DNA from: Moritella sp. PE36
Lineage (GTDB): Bacteria; Pseudomonadota; Gammaproteobacteria; Enterobacterales; Moritellaceae
Reading direction: 5' to 3'
Assembly: GCF_000170855.1 (NCBI RefSeq)
Contig: NZ_ABCQ01000009.1
Location: forward strand, 1-64,000
DNA length: 64,000 nucleotides
The notes beneath the pieces are model-generated. The model had not been told where the DNA came from, did no database searches, and was given only the letters and a program-made list of their open reading frames with translations. Position numbers and translations under genes: made by a program. Below, one piece after another: positions 63,029-64,000 of the stretch; position 1 is the first letter of the stretch, and each line of letters starts with the position of its first letter.

Positions 63029-63778
63029 TTATTGCTTACGTTTAGCCGCAAGTGCCGCTTTAACTTGTTTCTCTAGTTGGCTATAAGGCACTAAACCACC
63101 GATAATTTGATCACCAAAGATAAGACCCGGCGTTCCACTTAGTCCAAACTCACGCATCAACGTCATACTTCTTTCAATTGTCGTTTCAGCACTCGCGGCC
63201 GTATTATCTAACCATTCATCCGTGCCGGTTATCTTACCCACTTTAGCGATAGCACCACTGTCTAAACGACTTGGACGCGACATTAACATTTTATGTAGAT
63301 CAGCAAATTTTTCAGGTTCATTTTCCCACACAGTTAAGGCTAAATCAGTTGCTTCTTTCGAACTTGGACCTAAGATAGGTACCAATTTATAGACCACACG
63401 TACTTCTGGGTACTCTTCAACTAAACGGTCTAATAATGGTTCAATTTTCTTGCAGTAAGGACAATTGAAGTCAGTAAAGTAAGCAATGGTTAATTCTGGA
63501 TTTTCAGCGCCCATCCACGGATCCATTTTGTTATTAAACAAAGCCGCTTGATTGTCATCTAAACTTTGATTTTGCTGCGCTTTTACTTTATTTTGTTCGT
63601 GTGCCTGCAGTGCAATAATCGCTTCTTTTAATATCTCAGGGTTGTTTACCAAGGCTTCTTTCAGCATTTGGTTAAACTCTGCTTTCGTATCGATTTTTAC
63701 CGGTTCAGCCCACGCCATTTGTGTTGCTAAAAGAGCGGCTGAAATAGTGGTGGAAAGTGCTAATAATTTCGTTTTCAT
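63029..63778 (-). CDS. scsC: DsbA-family disulfide isomerase, ScsC type
   Basis: 249 residues. Signal peptide ending MAWA. An N-terminal helical stalk (FNQMLKEALVNNPEILKEAIIALQAHEQNK) used for trimerisation in known ScsC proteins is present. Then the DsbA fold with DFNCPYCKK active site and GTPGLIF cis-Pro loop. It reduces or isomerises disulfides in the periplasm with ScsB as electron donor. Its start ends 74 bases from scsB. Confidence 0.85.
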   Translation of the reverse strand: MKTKLLALSTTISAALLATQMAWAEPVKIDTKAEFNQMLKEALVNNPEILKEAIIALQAHEQNKVKAQQNQSLDDNQAALFNNKMDPWMGAENPELTIAYFTDFNCPYCKKIEPLLDRLVEEYPEVRVVYKLVPILGPSSKEATDLALTVWENEPEKFADLHKMLMSRPSRLDSGAIAKVGKITGTDEWLDNTAASAETTIERSMTLMREFGLSGTPGLIFGDQIIGGLVPYSQLEKQVKAALAAKRKQ

Positions 63779-63852
63779 TGTTATTCCTATCTATTAAATT
63801 TGTTTTCCGAATCGTCATACCCCACGCATACACGCAGGGCAGAAATTAATGA

Positions 63853-64000
63853 TTATTCGCCACTCGCTTGCTTAATTGCATTCATCACAGCATCGTCACT
63901 TAAAATGACCGGCAGTGGTATACCGCTTGGCGCCTTAGGCCCATAAACAATATTGAATGGCACTCCAAAACGGCCATTGTTTTGTAAATAATTTGTCACT
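63853..64000 (-). CDS. scsB: Thiol-disulfide interchange protein ScsB, C-terminal end only
   Basis: Partial gene running off the right edge; 48 codons visible to the stop at 63853. NGRFGVPFNIVYGPKAPSGIPLP matches the C-terminal thioredoxin-like domain of ScsB/DsbD, where the cis-Pro (GVP) loop stands before the end. The bulk lies outside the window. Operon order scsB-scsC-scsD supports it. Confidence 0.7.
   Translation of the reverse strand, partial: VTNYLQNNGRFGVPFNIVYGPKAPSGIPLPVILSDDAVMNAIKQASGE

Noticed and set aside
1-64000. CRISPR array, retron or restriction-modification genes
   Set aside because: No spaced repeat array, reverse transcriptase or methylase-endonuclease pair was seen.

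Overview
The window looks like chromosome from a marine gammaproteobacterium with low to moderate GC. Moritella or a close relative of the Vibrionales/Alteromonadales group is my best guess. The evidence is gene content (EmrD, UspB, FadD, PriC-YbaM, PldA, GltS, LuxO-like regulator, SitABCD-type metal importer, ScsBCD) and the AT-rich intergenic spacers. The genus is an inference.

Layout. 1-7.1 kb: end of a MATE pump gene, a divergent LysR regulator and a peptide ABC transporter (fused double ATPase, binding protein, two permeases) with a strong internal hairpin after the binding-protein gene. 7.1-8.9 kb: poorly conserved stretch with small unknown ORFs. 8.9-12.6 kb: POT-like transporter, orphan type IV pilin-like gene, tRNA-His and pldA. 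12.7-17.5 kb: TonB-dependent haem-type receptor with a Fur box, gltS, and a Fur-box locus encoding a TPR-like protein and an unlisted 31-residue membrane protein. 17.5-21.7 kb: LuxO-like sigma-54 activator, polysaccharide flippase and glycosyltransferase. 21.8-27.8 kb: BMT5-like methyltransferase with a C-terminal zinc finger, sitABCD under a Fur box, then a second Fur-box locus (small membrane protein, nickel superoxide dismutase sodN, its protease sodX) facing a NifW-like gene.

27.8-33.8 kb: a chaperone-usher pilus cluster of spore-coat-U type, bracketed by a 67-bp near-perfect direct repeat. It contains a mosaic of fragments copied from neighbouring genes, a degenerate repeat tract and a 37-residue Ile-Gly repeat ORF. 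33.8-47.5 kb: core-like genes (DUF938 methyltransferase, emrD, ceramidase-like lipoprotein lacking the usual serine, uspB, fadD, RstAB-like two-component system, dinG, TSUP permease, priC, ybaM). 47.5-55.9 kb: helD, O-antigen ligase/polymerase-like gene, pyruvyl transferase, an IS5-type transposase remnant, phosphoethanolamine transferase, acyltransferase and dgkA. 56.2-59.4 kb: a phage O/P-like replication pair with a divergent zinc-motif protein. 59.6-64 kb: PAS-containing chemoreceptor and scsBCD.

The main functional theme is iron. Four Fur-type boxes stand before a TonB receptor, a Fe/Mn importer and two loci sharing almost the same promoter sequence. Both of those loci encode a short membrane protein ending in the motif CIRRANRIK. 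Comparing the two DNA copies shows only synonymous differences in that motif, so it is under protein-level selection. One locus also carries nickel SOD, which fits iron sparing. The most interesting items are this small-protein family, the repeat-bracketed pilus segment, and the O/P-like replication module.
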